Shown here one piece after another: positions 62,901 through 64,000 of a stretch of DNA of 64,000 nucleotides. The notes under the pieces were generated by a model that did not search any database, was not told the origin of the DNA, and was given only the letters and a program-made list of their open reading frames with translations. The translations under genes were made by a program, and so were the position numbers. Origin of the DNA: Zychaea mexicana (taxonomy: Eukaryota > Mucoromycota > Mucoromycetes > Mucorales > Lichtheimiaceae); contig NW_026516727.1 in NCBI RefSeq assembly GCF_025766255.1, positions 62,001 to 126,000 on the forward strand. Reading direction: 5' to 3'. Positions within the stretch are counted from its first letter, which is position 1. Each line of letters starts with the position of its first letter.

Positions 62901-64000
62901 CAGTATATTCGAGAATCCTAAAAGACATCTATCACTTCATGGCGCTTATCAATATACCCAAACGGCACGTTCTCGCAAAAGAATTCTCCCGGCAACTACG
63001 CAACGCTATCTTTGTTGTGCACCAAGAAGATCGGCAAAAAGTGGAGCAATATCTAGCGACCAAAAACATTACATGGGAATACATGCTGAACACGAATCCA
63101 TCTTGGGTTATGCGAAGAGTGAAACGTATCGTCCCACCACCACACGAGCTCGGTCCTAAAGTCCAAAATCTTTTTGCTGAATACAGTAACCTAATTTGCA
63201 CCAGAACTGGAAGGAAATTGTTTGATAATGATGCCCACCGTCAAGCCCAAAACATGCTCAAGGCAATATATGAAGGCCAAGTTTCCGATCATCCCGATAT
63301 GCCGCTGTACTATAAAATTGGATACGACAAAAAAGCAAACCTTCCCCTTTATCGGTGTGCCCGTGGAACAAACTCTCTAGAGGGTGGAGTCCATCAAAAC
63401 ATTATCCGTGCTATTGGTTCTAGCGGTGCCGGACCACATTTGGCTGATTGCTTTCTTGCTGAGTATCGACTTTGTCATAACTTGAAGGTAAAAGGTGATA
63501 TCCACTGAAATCAATCAGTTTTGATATTGAGATACCTTATATATCAGGTCGGCACTATGAATCGATATTTACGTCAGTACAAGGGACATTATGATCCATG
63601 GTTGATTGAAGCATTGGTATACCTACGGATGAAGCTTGGGATTTTCGGCACTGGTGGTGCTATTGAGGAGCAAGCGGGTGCCCATGTCCAAGGTTTGGAG
63701 CTGAAAGAGTGCAGCGAGACATTTGGTATTGCAGAATTTGCACCTGACGTTGCTCGCACACTTGGGATAGACATGTCTTCAGCAGAAGAACGAAACAACG
63801 AAGAGCATCGCGACCAAATGAATACGCTCAAACCTCGGCCATACTCTTTCAACATTAGTATCAACATCTTCTTACCACCTGGTTCTACGGCCAATCCTTT
63901 GAATAAGCGCTACATCTTTCTTGCCCACAGACAAGGAACAAAGTATGCTGTTACCCCTGTCCACACGAAGCAGGAATTCGAAAAGTTTCAAGAAATCATC
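59997..64000 (+). CDS. AT-hook / 3'-5' exonuclease multidomain protein, 3' end outside window, possible frame break
   Basis: The N-terminal exon (59997-60230) carries an AT-hook, KRRRGRPLGSKNKK (core RGRP at 14-17). Exon 2 (60285 to about 60753/60800) has an acidic segment, then an aromatic-rich part ending in ARRVVDMNRY. The next segment (to 61828) has CFYIMSRRYDCKTC, zinc-ribbon-like and resembling a domain of unknown function seen in other fungal exonuclease proteins. A DEDDy exonuclease follows across exons 3-4 (intron 61829-61903): VIGLDCEWN, VLKAGRNVSGDLKKL and YYAALDAWASL. Exon 5 (62480-63487) contains a Ser/Asn linker and RCARGTNSLEGGVHQNI; exon 6 starts at 63548 (VGTMNRYLRQYKGHYDPW) and is open at 64000. 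Between exons 2 and 3 the frame changes: either a 65-nt intron with a weak donor (60754-60818) or a 1-nt deletion. Mobile-element origin or host gene is undecided. Confidence 0.75.

Noticed and set aside
1..64000. tRNA, 5S rRNA, CRISPR or complete transposon with terminal repeats
   Set aside because: None of the characteristic boxes, arrays or paired terminal repeats were recognised by eye; a tRNAscan/Infernal run would be decisive.

Overview
The window is nuclear DNA of a fungus, most probably an early-diverging one (Mucoromycota, Mucorales-like). The reasons are short GT-AG introns of about 50-110 nt in nearly every gene, typical fungal proteins (Lro1-type PDAT, a kinesin with a tail anchor, a CBS-PB1 protein, cytosolic-type pyruvate carboxylase), and an E2F gene, a family lost from Dikarya but kept in early-diverging fungi. 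Species is not determined. No rRNA, tRNA, CRISPR array or complete insertion sequence was seen.

Layout. 1-183: 3' end of a GAR (Gas2-related) domain gene. 1277-5225 (+): pyruvate carboxylase, converging on a MATE transporter (7602-5689, -). 9439-13541 (-): an 18-exon kinesin containing a 6-nt and a 4-nt exon. 14153-17541 (-): phospholipid:diacylglycerol acyltransferase. 18048-19066 (-): mitochondrial ribosomal protein uL5. 19655-21540 (+): a broken F-box/LRR gene. 21541-26042 is gene-poor and contains at least one frame-disrupted relic. 26043-28616 (+): CBS-PB1 membrane protein. 28825-32256 (-): Timeless/Tof1/Swi1 with cell-cycle boxes in its promoter. 33006-33497 (+): small Cys-rich protein. 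33735-37255 (+): APC5, 19 exons. 37450-41911 (-): RRP12. 41912-46072 is gene-poor and hides a decayed methionine sulfoxide reductase A gene. 46073-48224 (+): M49-like metallopeptidase. 48292-49211 (+): unknown acidic protein. 49532-51235 (+): Ser/Thr kinase. 51526-53487 (+): mitochondrial RCC1-like protein. 55844-57086 (+): E2F factor. 59997-64000 (+, runs off the end): AT-hook / 3'-5' exonuclease multidomain protein.

The intact multi-exon models were built by hand from splice sites. In each one the exon lengths sum to a multiple of three, which supports both the models and the base accuracy of the assembly. The broken genes are therefore more likely real relics than sequencing errors.

The genes do not form an operon-like unit, but three serve the cell cycle: E2F (G1/S transcription), Timeless (fork protection) and APC5 (ubiquitin ligase). 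The Timeless promoter carries two MCB boxes and an SCB-like box, and its first intron an E2F-like site. The E2F gene has the same E2F-like core in its own first intron. This fits a fungus in which E2F and SBF/MBF coexist. The most unusual gene is the exonuclease protein at the right edge; the most unusual gene structure is the kinesin's tandem microexons.
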